DNA of 64,000 bases. Source: an uncultured Erysipelotrichaceae bacterium (GTDB lineage Bacteria > Bacillota_I > Bacilli_A > RF39 > UBA660). The notes under the pieces were generated by a model. It searched no databases and was not told the origin of the DNA. It saw only the letters and a list, made by a program, of their open reading frames with translations. The position numbers and the translations under genes are program-made. Shown piece after piece: positions 35,974 to 46,245 of this stretch. Each line of letters begins with the position of its first letter. Within the stretch, counting starts at the first letter, position 1. Where the stretch lies: positions 1 to 64,000 of the forward strand of contig CADAWN010000003.1 of assembly GCA_902791625.1 (NCBI GenBank). Direction: 5' to 3'.

Positions 35974-36588
35974 ATGAGTGAAGATTTAAAAAGCATGGTT
36001 GGAGAAGAAGAAAAGATAATGTGGGAAGGAAGACCTTCAAAAAAATGTTTTATACTAGAAAGCATATTTAATCCATTATTACCTTTCGCACTTCTTTGGG
36101 CAATTATAGACTTTGGTTTTATTGGTGGTTTCTCTAAGTTTGGTACTGGTGGAATGGGCTTCTTTTTAGTACCTTTCTTTCTAATTCATTTAATGCCTGT
36201 ATGGTTATATCTATTTGGAGTAATTTTCTCATTTAGAAGATATAAAAATACATATTATATAGTTACTGATAGAGGAATGTATTTATCTGAAGGAATGTTT
36301 TCTAAAAAATATGATATGAAACCATTCGCAGAACTTTCTCATGTTAACCTAAAGAGAGGTATATTTGATCAAATGTTAAATTGTGGTGATGTTGAAGCTA
36401 CAACTAGTCAAATGAATCAAAATGGTATACCAGTATCAATTACATTTAAAAGTATCAGTAATTATGATGAAGTATATAAGATTGTTAAGAAATTACAAAT
36501 TGATATATACACTGATGTTATGTATCCAAATGATAAAAGACCAAAAGAAAATCATGGATATAAAACTGAATATAAAGGAGAAGAGTAA
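35974..36588 (+). CDS. Membrane protein with bacterial PH domain
   Basis: 204 residues. The N-terminal EEEKIMWEGRPS is typical of YdbS/bPH2 proteins. Two or three hydrophobic segments follow (about 28-85), then the PH domain YYIVTDRGMYLSEG...KPFAELSHVNLKRGIFDQML. Function unknown, probably membrane associated. It follows the DUF853 gene by 9 bases, and ends inside its terminator. Confidence 0.75.
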   Translation: MSEDLKSMVGEEEKIMWEGRPSKKCFILESIFNPLLPFALLWAIIDFGFIGGFSKFGTGGMGFFLVPFFLIHLMPVWLYLFGVIFSFRRYKNTYYIVTDRGMYLSEGMFSKKYDMKPFAELSHVNLKRGIFDQMLNCGDVEATTSQMNQNGIPVSITFKSISNYDEVYKIVKKLQIDIYTDVMYPNDKRPKENHGYKTEYKGEE

Positions 36589-36605
36589 TCTTCTCTTTTA
36601 TTATT
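36576..36605 (+). terminator. Terminator of the natAB-DUF853-PH operon
   Basis: GAGAAGA (36578-36584) and TCTTCTC (36589-36595) form the stem, which includes the stop codon, then TTTTATTATTTT. Confidence 0.7.
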
Positions 36606-36653
36606 TTAAAAAATAGTATATAATACTACTAGTTCATGAAGGAGGTGTTTATT

Positions 36654-38600
36654 ATGTTTAAATTAGTATCTAAATACTTGCCATCTGGAGATCAACCAGA
36701 AGCAATTAAAAATTTAGTAGAAGGTATTAAAGAAGGAAAAAGAGATCAAGTTCTATTAGGTGCAACAGGTACAGGTAAAACATTTACTATTGCTAATGTT
36801 ATAAAAGAAGTTAATAAACCTACTTTAGTACTGGCACATAATAAAACACTTGCTGGACAACTTTACTCAGAGTTAAAGGAATTATTCCCGGAAAACAGAG
36901 TAGAATACTTTGTCTCATATTATGACTATTATCAACCAGAAGCATATGTTCCTTCAACTGATACTTATATAGAAAAAGATTCATCTATTAATGATGAAAT
37001 AGATGAGTTAAGACATGCTGCAACAAGTGCTCTTTTATCAACAAGAGATGTAATAGTAGTATCAAGTGTTTCTTGTATATATGGTATTGGAGAAGTAGAA
37101 GAGTATAAAAATAAAATGTTAAGCCTATCAGTAGGAGAAGAAATAAGTCGTGATAAAGTATTAATAAAGTTAGTAGATATGCTTTATGAAAGAAATGACT
37201 TAGATTTTAAAAGAGGAACATTTAGAGTAAGAGGAGATATACTTGAAATAATTCCCGCATCTCAAGATAAAACAGGTTATAGAATAGAATTCTTTGGAGA
37301 TGAAATAGATAGAATTAGTGAAATAGATGTTTTAACTGGAAGTATTATTTCAAATAAAAAGAACTTAAGTATCTTTCCAGCTAGTCACTTTGTAATAGGT
37401 GATGAAAAATTAAAAGAAGCAATTAAAAGAATAAAAGAAGAAGAAATAGAAAGAGTTAAATATTTTAAAGAACATAATAAACCACTTGAAGCAGAGCGCA
37501 TTGAACAAAGAACTAATTATGATATTGAGATGTTAGAAGAAACTGGTTTTTGTACAGGAATAGAAAACTATTCTAGACATATGGCAGGACGTAAAGAAGG
37601 AGAAACTCCTACTACTTTAATGGATTTCTTTGGTGATGATTATCTACTTGTTATAGATGAATCACATGTTACTCTTCCTCAAGTTAGAGGTATGTACAAT
37701 GGAGATAGAGCTAGAAAGCAAAACTTAGTAGATTTTGGATTTAGACTTCCAAGTGCTCTTGATAATAGACCACTCAAGTTTGATGAATTTGAAAAAAAGA
37801 TAAATCAAGTTATTTATGTTTCAGCAACTCCTGGGGATTATGAATTGGAAAAAACTAATAATCATTTTATTGAACAAATAATTAGACCTACTGGACTTCT
37901 TGATCCAACGATAGAAGTAAGAAAAACAAAAGGACAAATAGATGACTTAATTGGAGAGGTCAAAGAACGCATAAAATGTAATGAGAGAACACTTATTACA
38001 ACTTTAACCATTAGAATGGCTGAAGAATTAACTAATTATTTAAAAGAATTAGATATTAAAGTAGCTTATCTTCATTCAGAAGTTAAGACACTAGAAAGAA
38101 TGCAGATTATTCATGATTTAAGAACAGGTAAATATGATGTATTAGTTGGAATTAACTTACTAAGAGAAGGTTTAGATATTCCGGAAGTGTCATTAATCGC
38201 AATACTTGATGCAGATAAAGAAGGTTTCTTACGCAGTACTAGAAGTTTAATTCAAACAATAGGTAGATGTGCAAGAAATAGTAAGGGACACGTTATTATG
38301 TATGGAGACAAAATGACTGATAGCATGGACGAAGCTATAAAAGAGACAGCCAGACGTAGACAAATACAAGAAAAGTATAATCTAGAACATGGTATAACCC
38401 CTAAAACAATACAAAAAGAAATAAGAGATGTAATTAGTAATGTTGATACAACTAAGGATAAAAAACAAAAAATAAGTAAGAAAGAACTTCTAAAAACTAT
38501 TAATGATATAGAGGAAGAAATGAGAGAAGCAGCTCGTAATTTAGACTTTGAAAGAGCAATGGAACTAAGGGATATATTATTTGAATTAAAGTCGGAATAA
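36654..38600 (+). CDS. uvrB: Excinuclease ABC subunit UvrB
   Basis: Damage-verifying helicase of nucleotide excision repair. Walker [16 protein letters not shown] (about 40-54), the beta-hairpin [61 protein letters not shown], and a C-terminal UVR motif ([23 protein letters not shown]). 648 residues from ATG 36654 after GGAGGTG. TATAAT at 36619-36624. Normally followed by uvrA, which here lies 9.8 kb downstream past the type VII island. Confidence 0.97.
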   Translation: MFKLVSKYLPSGDQPEAIKNLVEGIKEGKRDQVLLGATGTGKTFTIANVIKEVNKPTLVLAHNKTLAGQLYSELKELFPENRVEYFVSYYDYYQPEAYVPSTDTYIEKDSSINDEIDELRHAATSALLSTRDVIVVSSVSCIYGIGEVEEYKNKMLSLSVGEEISRDKVLIKLVDMLYERNDLDFKRGTFRVRGDILEIIPASQDKTGYRIEFFGDEIDRISEIDVLTGSIISNKKNLSIFPASHFVIGDEKLKEAIKRIKEEEIERVKYFKEHNKPLEAERIEQRTNYDIEMLEETGFCTGIENYSRHMAGRKEGETPTTLMDFFGDDYLLVIDESHVTLPQVRGMYNGDRARKQNLVDFGFRLPSALDNRPLKFDEFEKKINQVIYVSATPGDYELEKTNNHFIEQIIRPTGLLDPTIEVRKTKGQIDDLIGEVKERIKCNERTLITTLTIRMAEELTNYLKELDIKVAYLHSEVKTLERMQIIHDLRTGKYDVLVGINLLREGLDIPEVSLIAILDADKEGFLRSTRSLIQTIGRCARNSKGHVIMYGDKMTDSMDEAIKETARRRQIQEKYNLEHGITPKTIQKEIRDVISNVDTTKDKKQKISKKELLKTINDIEEEMREAARNLDFERAMELRDILFELKSE

Positions 38601-38627
38601 AAACAATCAAATTGATTGTTTTTTTAT
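38599..38627 (+). terminator. Terminator of uvrB
   Basis: AAACAATCA (38601-38609) pairs with TGATTGTTT (38613-38621), then a T-run. It separates uvrB from the secretion island. Confidence 0.8.
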
Positions 38628-38644
38628 TGTAGATACGATATAAT
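38616..38644 (+). promoter_or_regulatory. Promoter of essC
   Basis: TTGTTT (38616-38621), overlapping the uvrB terminator, 17 bp, TATAAT (38639-38644). It gives the island its own expression. Confidence 0.6.
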
Positions 38645-38671
38645 ACAATTAGAATAAAGTAGGTGTAGGAT

Positions 38672-41600
38672 ATGAATATATATATATTGGATAGTGAAAA
38701 ACTAGTTAAGTATCAATTACCGACAAAGGTAGAAGAAGATTATTCTATTAGTTATAAACCTTATGGTTATACTAATACTTTTTTAATTACTTTAGAAGCA
38801 AGAAATGGTAACTGGATAATTAAAAGTAATGGTAGTGTTAATGTAATGAATAATGAAATGATTATGGACGAATCATTTTTACAAAATTACTATATATATC
38901 CACTTAAAATGGTTGGGGTAAATAGACTTATTTATGTCTATGCGATGCCTGCAGAAAATGATTGTATATTCAGACTTTCTTTAGATAAGATTAATCAAAT
39001 AACAGTTGGTAATGCTGCTAACAATAATATTAGTTATAATAATCCTGCACTAGGAGACTTTCAACTAGTAATAAATAAAAAAGAAAACTTTTGGGAAATA
39101 GATTTAGTAAATGTTAAGTTTGCAGTATATATCAATAATAATCTATTAAAGACAAAAACAAGACTATTAAAATATGGTGACGTAATATTTATATATGGAC
39201 TTAAAATAATAGTCATGAAGGACTTTATTGAAATAAATAATCCAAATAATCAAGTAGGAGTAAATGCAATGTTTGCTTACAATGATAGTGATGATAATAC
39301 TAACTATCAAGAAGTAAGTGAAGAAGATAAAAATGTAGATTTATATTCAGAAGATGATTACTTCTTTCATACACCAACTATAAAAGAGGTACTAGAAGAG
39401 CAAGAAATAAATATAGATACTCCACCTGGAAATCAAAATGATAGAAATGGATCTATGCTAATGACTGTAGGTATGTCTATTACAATGGTTTCTAGTACTT
39501 TCATGATGGGTTATTCTGTATTTAATCAGTTAATTAGTGGAAAAGCTTCAATGAAGGAAAGTATACCACAAATAGTAATGCTAGTAGCTATGATAATAGG
39601 AACATTGTTAATACCAACAATTGTTAGACGAATTGAAAATAGAAAAAAGAAAAAGATGGAAAAGAAAAGACAAGTTTTATTTTCAAAGTATTTAGATGAG
39701 AAAGAAAAAGAAATAACTGCTACTATTAGTAATCAAAAGAACATAATTAATACTAATTCACCAACATCTGAGCAATGCAAGGAAATAATATCGAAGAAAG
39801 GCAGATTGTTCTGGAGTAGAGAATTAAGTGATAATGATTTTTTGGATATTAGGCTTGGAATAGGAACTATAAAATCAAAAGTGAAAATACTAGCACCTGA
39901 ACAACATTTTGAATTAGAGACAGATAATTTAATGCAAAAAGTATATGATTTATGTGAAAAATATAAGATGACATCTGATTTCCCAATATGCATAAATTTA
40001 ACAAAAAAGAAAGTAAGTGCTATAGTATGTGGTGGAGAAGAAAAACAAAAATATGCAGATTCAGTAATAATGCAATTAATTACATTACATAGTCCGATTG
40101 ATTTAAAATTATGCTTTATCACTAATGAGGATAATTATAGTAAATGGGAATATGTAACTATGTTACCACATTGTTGGAATGCTACAAAAGACACAAGATT
40201 ATTTGCTACCAATATAGATGAGGCTAAGGAACTATCTGAAAAGCTAGAAGAAGTATATAAATTAAGACGAGATGGTGACAAGAATAAATCTGAAGAGCAA
40301 ACAGAAGAGAAAAAAGTAGAAGAAGGTAAAGAATATAGTAAATATGAAGATTATTATTTATTAATAGTAGATGATTTCAAAATAGCTAAGAATCTACAAA
40401 TAATTAATGACATTCAAAATTCTCAAAATAATTATGGATTCTCAATATTATATTTAGGTAATAATTTAAAACAATTGCCAGCTGCTTGTACAAGCTTTGT
40501 TGAAGTTGGATCATTAGATGGAGCATATTTAGAAAAAAGTATGTCATCCGATAATCAATTATCATTTAAAATTGAACCATTTAATAATGAAAACATGATG
40601 GGTTATAGTGTTACAACTGCTAATATACCTACAATAACTAAGAATGGTGCTATGGAATTACCACAATCACTTAGCTTTTTAGAAATGTATGGTGTATCTA
40701 AAATTGAACAATTAAATATTAGCAATAGATGGAAAAATGATAGTCCGGTAAGTACTTTAGCCACATCAATTGGTGTTCAAGAAGATGGTGAATTATTTAA
40801 GTTAAATTTACATGAAAAATATCATGGACCACATGGGTTAATTGCTGGATCTACTGGATCAGGTAAATCTGAATTTATTATTACGTATATTTTATCAATG
40901 GCAGTAAACTATCATCCATATGAAGTACAATTTGTTTTGATTGATTATAAGGGTGGTGGACTTGCAGGAGCATTCGAAAATAAAGAAACTGGTGTTAGCT
41001 TACCACATTTAACTGGTACAATTACAAACTTAGACGTTGCAGAGATGAATCGTACTTTAGTATCTATAAAAAGTGAATTACAAAGAAGACAAAGAGTATT
41101 TAATGAAACAAAAGATAAGCTAGGAAAAAGTACTATTGATATTTATAAATATCAAAAATATTATCGTGATGGATTAATAGAAGATCCTATGTCACATTTA
41201 TTCATTATTTCAGATGAGTTTGCGGAACTAAAACAACAACAACCTGAATTTATGGATGAATTAATAAGTATAGCTCGTATAGGACGTAGTTTAGGAGTTC
41301 ATTTAATACTTGCAACACAAAAGCCAAGTGGTGTAGTAAATGATCAAATTTGGTCTAACTCTAAGTTTAAGGTATGTCTTAAAGTACAAAGTAGATCAGA
41401 CAGTATGGAAATGATAAAAAGACCAGAAGCTGCAAGTATAAAAGAAGCAGGAAGATTTTATTTACAAGTAGGTTATGATGATTTATTTCAATTAGGACAA
41501 TCAGCTTGGGCTGGTGCTAAATATATTCCTTCAGACAAAATATTGAAGAAAGTAGATGATTCAATCAATTTCATTTCACATACAGGAGATAAATACAAAA

Positions 41601-43306
41601 ATATAGAAGACTTAGTGACTGTAGATACTACTCAAGATTATGGTGATCAATTAACTAATATTGTTAAATATATTTGTGATTTAGGTAAAAAAGAAGAAAT
41701 TAAAACATCTAAATTGTGGTTGGATGCTATACCAGAAAAAATCTTTGTTCAGAATTTAAAAACAAAATATAATTATCAACCAGAACCATATAATATTACA
41801 CCTGTAATTGGTGAGTATGATGATCCAGCTAATCAGAAACAAGGTATTTCTTTGCTAAAAATAAGTGGAGGAAATACATTGATATTTGGTATAGGTGGAA
41901 GTGGTAAAGAGAATCTACTAAATACAATAATATATTCATGCATTACTGAACATAGACCAGAAGAGATTAATTTCTATATTGTTGATTGTGGAGCAGAAAC
42001 ATTAAAAGTATTTAACAAAATACCACATGTAGGAGCGGTAGCAACTACAGGAGAAGAAGAGAAAATATATGGAATATTTGATTATATAGTTGAAGAAATA
42101 GATAGAAGAAGAAATCTATTTGCTGATTTCGGAGGTAGTTACAAGGAATATATTGCAAATTCAAATGAAAAACTTCCTCTTATAACAGTAATAATTAACT
42201 ACTATGATACATTTGAAGAAAATTATGGAAAATTAGCTGATAGTTTAACTACTTTATATAGAGATGGTAGTAAATATGGTGTTATGTTTATTATTACAGC
42301 CAATTCTTCAAACTCTATAACTTCTAGAAATAGACAACATTTTAATAATTTCATCACTTTAAAACTATCTGATGATACAAAATACATGGATGCGATAGAT
42401 GCACCAAAAGGATTAATACCTAGTAACTTCTTTGGTAGAGGTTTAATAAAAGTTGATAAGTCTATTTTTGAGTTTCAGACGGCTTTATTTGCAGAAAGAA
42501 ACCAAATGGTTGCTGGAATTAGACAATTAACTGAGCAAATGTCAAAAACATATTCATATAGTGCTAAGCAAATTAATGTTTTACCATCAGAAGTAAATAT
42601 AAGTATGTTTGATAATACAGAAAAATCTTTAGATAAATTACCAATCGGTTATTCAGAAAATAGTAAAGAACCATACTTCTATAATTTCACTATTAATAAG
42701 ATTAATTCAATAGTGGCTAATGAAATGGATGATGACAAAATTTACTTCATTTTTGCACTTATTAACTTATTGTCACACCTGGAAAAAACAAATATAACTT
42801 TGGTTGATTTTGCAAAAGTATATGATAGAAATTATGATAATGTAAAAGTTATAAATGAGGATTATAATAAAGGTATAATTGAATTAAACAATGATTTCAT
42901 CAAAAACAAAGAAGTCGATAGTAAAAATATTTGTATTATCTTAGGAATAGGTCAAATAAATGAACAACTTGATTCTGGTTCAAAAGAAGTATTGCAACAT
43001 TTTATTGAGAATATAAATACAATGGATAATGCTTCTATAATATTAATAGATACATATTATTCATATAAAAATATTCAACTTGAAAGTTGGTATATGACTA
43101 ATGTAGATAAATCATATGGAATATGGTTAGGTACAGATGTAGGAAGTCAAGTGGCAATTAATATAACTAATCTATCTACAGATGATAGAGAAAATGATTT
43201 CCCACAAATTGGATTTGCTGTTTCAAAAGGTACCAAAGAAACTATAAAATTTGTTATTGACAAGGGGGATGAAGAAAATGAAGAACAAAGTACTAGTACA
43301 AATTAG
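38672..43306 (+). CDS. essC: Type VII secretion ATPase EssC
   Basis: FtsK/SpoIIIE-type motor of the type VIIb secretion system. 1544 residues. The N-terminal about 200 residues are FHA-like. Two membrane segments lie at about 262-315 (SMLMTVGMSITMVSSTFMMG and IVMLVAMIIGTLLIPTIV), followed by a basic stretch. The first ATPase domain has Walker A GSTGSGKSEF (about 725-734) and Walker B HLFIISDEFAEL (about 842-853). The second has a less standard Walker A GIGGSGKEN (about 1073-1081). The third is degenerate. AGTAGGTGTAGG Shine-Dalgarno. The esaB start lies inside its 3' end. Confidence 0.93.
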   Translation: MNIYILDSEKLVKYQLPTKVEEDYSISYKPYGYTNTFLITLEARNGNWIIKSNGSVNVMNNEMIMDESFLQNYYIYPLKMVGVNRLIYVYAMPAENDCIFRLSLDKINQITVGNAANNNISYNNPALGDFQLVINKKENFWEIDLVNVKFAVYINNNLLKTKTRLLKYGDVIFIYGLKIIVMKDFIEINNPNNQVGVNAMFAYNDSDDNTNYQEVSEEDKNVDLYSEDDYFFHTPTIKEVLEEQEINIDTPPGNQNDRNGSMLMTVGMSITMVSSTFMMGYSVFNQLISGKASMKESIPQIVMLVAMIIGTLLIPTIVRRIENRKKKKMEKKRQVLFSKYLDEKEKEITATISNQKNIINTNSPTSEQCKEIISKKGRLFWSRELSDNDFLDIRLGIGTIKSKVKILAPEQHFELETDNLMQKVYDLCEKYKMTSDFPICINLTKKKVSAIVCGGEEKQKYADSVIMQLITLHSPIDLKLCFITNEDNYSKWEYVTMLPHCWNATKDTRLFATNIDEAKELSEKLEEVYKLRRDGDKNKSEEQTEEKKVEEGKEYSKYEDYYLLIVDDFKIAKNLQIINDIQNSQNNYGFSILYLGNNLKQLPAACTSFVEVGSLDGAYLEKSMSSDNQLSFKIEPFNNENMMGYSVTTANIPTITKNGAMELPQSLSFLEMYGVSKIEQLNISNRWKNDSPVSTLATSIGVQEDGELFKLNLHEKYHGPHGLIAGSTGSGKSEFIITYILSMAVNYHPYEVQFVLIDYKGGGLAGAFENKETGVSLPHLTGTITNLDVAEMNRTLVSIKSELQRRQRVFNETKDKLGKSTIDIYKYQKYYRDGLIEDPMSHLFIISDEFAELKQQQPEFMDELISIARIGRSLGVHLILATQKPSGVVNDQIWSNSKFKVCLKVQSRSDSMEMIKRPEAASIKEAGRFYLQVGYDDLFQLGQSAWAGAKYIPSDKILKKVDDSINFISHTGDKYKNIEDLVTVDTTQDYGDQLTNIVKYICDLGKKEEIKTSKLWLDAIPEKIFVQNLKTKYNYQPEPYNITPVIGEYDDPANQKQGISLLKISGGNTLIFGIGGSGKENLLNTIIYSCITEHRPEEINFYIVDCGAETLKVFNKIPHVGAVATTGEEEKIYGIFDYIVEEIDRRRNLFADFGGSYKEYIANSNEKLPLITVIINYYDTFEENYGKLADSLTTLYRDGSKYGVMFIITANSSNSITSRNRQHFNNFITLKLSDDTKYMDAIDAPKGLIPSNFFGRGLIKVDKSIFEFQTALFAERNQMVAGIRQLTEQMSKTYSYSAKQINVLPSEVNISMFDNTEKSLDKLPIGYSENSKEPYFYNFTINKINSIVANEMDDDKIYFIFALINLLSHLEKTNITLVDFAKVYDRNYDNVKVINEDYNKGIIELNNDFIKNKEVDSKNICIILGIGQINEQLDSGSKEVLQHFIENINTMDNASIILIDTYYSYKNIQLESWYMTNVDKSYGIWLGTDVGSQVAINITNLSTDDRENDFPQIGFAVSKGTKETIKFVIDKGDEENEEQSTSTN

Positions 43307-43532
43307 TGTACCTGAAATTAATGAAGAATATGATATATATCTTCCTGTTAATAGAACAATAGGAAATGTTATTAATCTTATATGCCATTCTATATATGAA
43401 TTATCAAATGGTACTTTTAATGGTACCAACAAAACCTTTTTATATAATTCATTAACAGGTGAAAAATATTCATCTGAAGTATTAATTAGAAAGACAAATA
43501 TTAGAAATGGCACAAGATTAATACTTATTTAG
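43278..43532 (+). CDS. esaB: EsaB/YukD ubiquitin-like protein
   Basis: 84 residues, KVLVQISVPEINEEYDIYLP then TIGNVINLI and C-terminal NIRNGTRLILI, matching the small beta-grasp YukD/EsaB component of type VIIb systems. I choose ATG 43278 because GGGGG is 9 bases upstream; ATG 43269 is too close. It overlaps essC by 29 bases, so translation is probably coupled. Confidence 0.82.
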   Translation: MKNKVLVQISVPEINEEYDIYLPVNRTIGNVINLICHSIYELSNGTFNGTNKTFLYNSLTGEKYSSEVLIRKTNIRNGTRLILI

Positions 43533-43543
43533 GGGGAACTAAA

Positions 43544-45190
43544 ATGAAAATAAGTAATTTAAAAATTTATATAACAGAGATAGGTCTTATTGCCAGTGCA
43601 TTATGCACTGGCTGTACTTTAAGTACTAGCAGTACCAATAGTAATCAAATAGAAACAATAAAAGATGTTTCTACTACAGAAACAACATCAACTTTTTCAG
43701 AATCTAGTAGTGATTATAGTTCAATTACTAATAGTGAAATTGATAATACAGAAGATAGTATAAATGTAGATGAATTAAGTGAAAATGAAAAGTCATATCT
43801 CCAGAAAAAAAGCACAATAAATATAAGCTTTTCAAAAACTTTAGATATAATAAATAATACTGATATTAATTGTAAATACAATAATTTATTTGAAATAGAT
43901 AAGGCATTACATATGTATAATTCATCTAAAATAGAAAATATTAATAATGTTGGTATTATAATTAATAATAAGAAGGTTAATAAAGAAAAATTAAAAGAAT
44001 CAATAATAAGAAATAGTAATAGTAATATTGATGGTGAAATATTAAATAAATGTGTTGATATTTTAAAAAATAATATAGACTATTTTTTGCAAGATAATAA
44101 TATAAATATTAATAGATTAGAAAAAAAATTAGAACTTTTAAAAATAGAGGATAATACAGACTTTGCTTACGCTTATTATTCTCCGTCAAAAAACACATTA
44201 GCTATAAATCCAAGAAGTTTAAAAACTATTTCAAATCAAGAAAACTTATCTCTCGATGAGACTTATGAAAGAATAGTAGGACATGAAACAAATCATCTAT
44301 TGCAAGCGATAACAGAAAAAGAAATTAAAGATAATAATTATACTGAATGGTTCGGACCATGCATTAAAAGTCCTAATTTAAAAGTTAATTCATTATATTG
44401 GGAATGGTATATTGAATCATCTGCTGAACAAATGATAGTAGAAAAAGGTAAATATGATTCTCCACTTTTATATCAATTTGAAATAAATGCACTTGATGGT
44501 CTTAAAATTGCAACTTTATTTAATGATAAAAAAACAACAGATTTAGAAAGAATAAGTTTATCAAGCGATATAAATGAATTATATAAGTATTTTAATTGTA
44601 ATACTGAATATGAAAAAAAAGAATTATTAGAACTATTTTATAAACTAAATTTGATATGTCAAGATTCTTTCACTAGCTCATCAGCAGATTTCTACAATTA
44701 TTATGAAGCTAAAAATGGTTATAGATTATTAGGTGAAGAAAAAGAAAAATTTTTATATAATGTTTGTACTTCTGTAGCTATGGATGAGGCTAAGTTATTC
44801 TATAAGAATTTGATTAATAATATATCAAATAAAGAATGTAAATTAGAAGATATACTTCACTTAATATCAATAGAAGAAGATGAATTAGCAATAATTTTAA
44901 AAACAAATGTCAAAGAATATGAAGATGATTATACAAAATTTTTAGAAGCTTATATGAATATTCAAAAATCGTTCTTTGAAGAATTAAGTATATATTATGG
45001 AAAAACAAGTGAAGAAATTCAAGAAATATATGATAAATATCATATTTCAAGCCATCAAGATATAGAGTTATTAAAAGAAGAAAACAGTAATTATTATAAA
45101 AAAATGGAAGAGAATAGAAGCACACAAAAGTATTATAGTATAAACGTATTACAAAAATATAATATACAAAAGAGTGTAAAGTTAAAGTAA
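43544..45190 (+). CDS. Lipoprotein with zinc-metallopeptidase-like HETNH motif
   Basis: 548 residues. The signal ends in the lipobox LCTGC (cysteine at about residue 24), so it should be a lipoprotein on the outer face. A Ser/Thr-rich linker (about 25-85) follows. RIVGHETNHLLQ (HETNH at 247-251) matches HExxH, and YIESSAEQM (Glu291, Glu295) 40 residues later could supply the third zinc ligand of a gluzincin. No named family was recognised. It sits between esaB and the WXG100 genes, so it may process substrates or the cell wall, or be an accessory component. AGGGGGAACT Shine-Dalgarno. Confidence 0.65.
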   Translation: MKISNLKIYITEIGLIASALCTGCTLSTSSTNSNQIETIKDVSTTETTSTFSESSSDYSSITNSEIDNTEDSINVDELSENEKSYLQKKSTINISFSKTLDIINNTDINCKYNNLFEIDKALHMYNSSKIENINNVGIIINNKKVNKEKLKESIIRNSNSNIDGEILNKCVDILKNNIDYFLQDNNININRLEKKLELLKIEDNTDFAYAYYSPSKNTLAINPRSLKTISNQENLSLDETYERIVGHETNHLLQAITEKEIKDNNYTEWFGPCIKSPNLKVNSLYWEWYIESSAEQMIVEKGKYDSPLLYQFEINALDGLKIATLFNDKKTTDLERISLSSDINELYKYFNCNTEYEKKELLELFYKLNLICQDSFTSSSADFYNYYEAKNGYRLLGEEKEKFLYNVCTSVAMDEAKLFYKNLINNISNKECKLEDILHLISIEEDELAIILKTNVKEYEDDYTKFLEAYMNIQKSFFEELSIYYGKTSEEIQEIYDKYHISSHQDIELLKEENSNYYKKMEENRSTQKYYSINVLQKYNIQKSVKLK

Positions 45191-45205
45191 AAAATATTTA
45201 AAATG

Positions 45206-45245
45206 TTGAAATAGTAAATAAAAGGTGCTACTATAGTGATAGTAG
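45206..45245 (+). promoter_or_regulatory. Promoter of the WXG100 pair with inverted repeat over -10
   Basis: TTGAAA (45206-45211), 17 bp, TACTAT (45229-45234), with TGC making an extended -10. CTACTAT (45228-45234) and ATAGTAG (45239-45245) form a perfect inverted repeat covering -10 and the start site, a candidate operator. Confidence 0.55.
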
Positions 45246-45286
45246 AAGGGATTCTATTAATAGGAAAAATATGAGGAGGAAATGGT

Positions 45287-45631
45287 ATGCCAAATTTTAA
45301 ACTTGATAATCAAAATATGACAATTCAAGATGCAACTTATGGTATTAGTAAAACTGGAATGGAGCAATATATCAATTCATTAAATGCTTCATTAATTGGT
45401 GATACAAAAAAGATACTAGAACAAGTAGAAGGTATTCAATCAGCAGTAGATGCAGGATGGAATGGTTCTGCAAAGGCCAGTTTCTTAAAATCATTGCAAG
45501 AATCAATAATAAAAGTAGAACAAGATCTTGATAAAGAAGAAGTAAGTTTGAGAAGAAGATTAGATGAATTACAAGCTTCATATATTTATCAAGAAACACA
45601 TATTGCAAAGGCTATTGATGAACAAAGATAA
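45287..45631 (+). CDS. WXG100 protein (EsxA-like)
   Basis: 114 residues in two helices joined by the AGWNGSAKASF turn (Trp-x-Gly at about 64-66). The C-terminal half has YIYQE, which fits the YxxxD/E secretion signal. Strong AGGAGGAAAT Shine-Dalgarno. Expected to be exported by EssC as a dimer, alone or with the next protein. It is somewhat longer than the usual about 100 residues. Confidence 0.85.
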   Translation: MPNFKLDNQNMTIQDATYGISKTGMEQYINSLNASLIGDTKKILEQVEGIQSAVDAGWNGSAKASFLKSLQESIIKVEQDLDKEEVSLRRRLDELQASYIYQETHIAKAIDEQR

Positions 45632-45649
45632 TAAAGGAGGAAGTTTTAA

Positions 45650-46144
45650 ATGAAGACATGGTTTGAAGGTGCTGCTGCTGCACATGGAGATTTTAATGCA
45701 AATAAATTTGTAAATGATACAATTGAAAAAAGATCAGATACAAGAACAAAAGAAACTGAACAGTTTAATTGGACAGGAGGTATTACTGTAGTAGGAATTA
45801 ATGCTCAAAAGATACCTGCTATGATTGAAGCAATTAATACTTATGTAAATAAAGTTAAAAATCATTTAGATGGAATTAAACCAACAGCAGATGCAAATGG
45901 TGCATATAAGGGTGAAGAAGTACAAAAAGCAGTAGAAAACTACGTTAATAAAGTAAAAGAATATTGTTTTAATTTAACAAGTCAATTAAGAGCATTTAAC
46001 GATAAATTATCTGATATTGCAAGTGCATATGATAAGAATAAGAGAAAACTTGCTGAAAATATCAATACTGATACAGGAAGTTATGCTGCTGGTACTGAAT
46101 ATAAAACTGGTACTAATGCTAATGGAGGAACAGTAGGACGTTAG
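45650..46144 (+). CDS. WXG100-like protein with YxG turn and C-terminal tail
   Basis: 164 residues. Two helical stretches flank ANGAYKGEEVQKAVENY, where the Trp-x-Gly turn is replaced by Tyr-x-Gly. The tail (NTDTGSYAAGTEYKTGTNA) is flexible and Gly/Thr rich. It is co-transcribed with the WXG100 gene and likely its partner or a substrate. Strong AGGAGG Shine-Dalgarno. Named family not certain. Confidence 0.65.
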   Translation: MKTWFEGAAAAHGDFNANKFVNDTIEKRSDTRTKETEQFNWTGGITVVGINAQKIPAMIEAINTYVNKVKNHLDGIKPTADANGAYKGEEVQKAVENYVNKVKEYCFNLTSQLRAFNDKLSDIASAYDKNKRKLAENINTDTGSYAAGTEYKTGTNANGGTVGR

Positions 46145-46145
46145 T

Positions 46146-46172
46146 AAAAAACACTTTTAGGTGTTTTTTTTT
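46146..46172 (+). terminator. Terminator of the WXG100 pair
   Basis: AAAAACAC (46147-46154) and GTGTTTTT (46161-46168) stem, long T-run. Confidence 0.7.
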
Positions 46173-46192
46173 TGCATTTTTTTTTATAATTA

Positions 46193-46221
46193 TTGAAAGA
46201 ATAGAATAAATGTAGTATTAT
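46193..46221 (+). promoter_or_regulatory. Promoter of the second T7SS gene group
   Basis: TTGAAA (46193-46198), 17 bp, TATTAT (46216-46221). Drives the five genes to 48377. Confidence 0.55.
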
Positions 46222-46245
46222 ATAATAAGATAGCGGGGTGTGCAT

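Noticed and set aside
36422-36616. Overlapping plus-strand frame at the end of the PH gene
   Set aside because: Different frame inside a clear domain; no Shine-Dalgarno.
39733-40122. 129-codon minus-strand frame inside essC
   Set aside because: Antisense shadow, no Shine-Dalgarno, no protein-like features.
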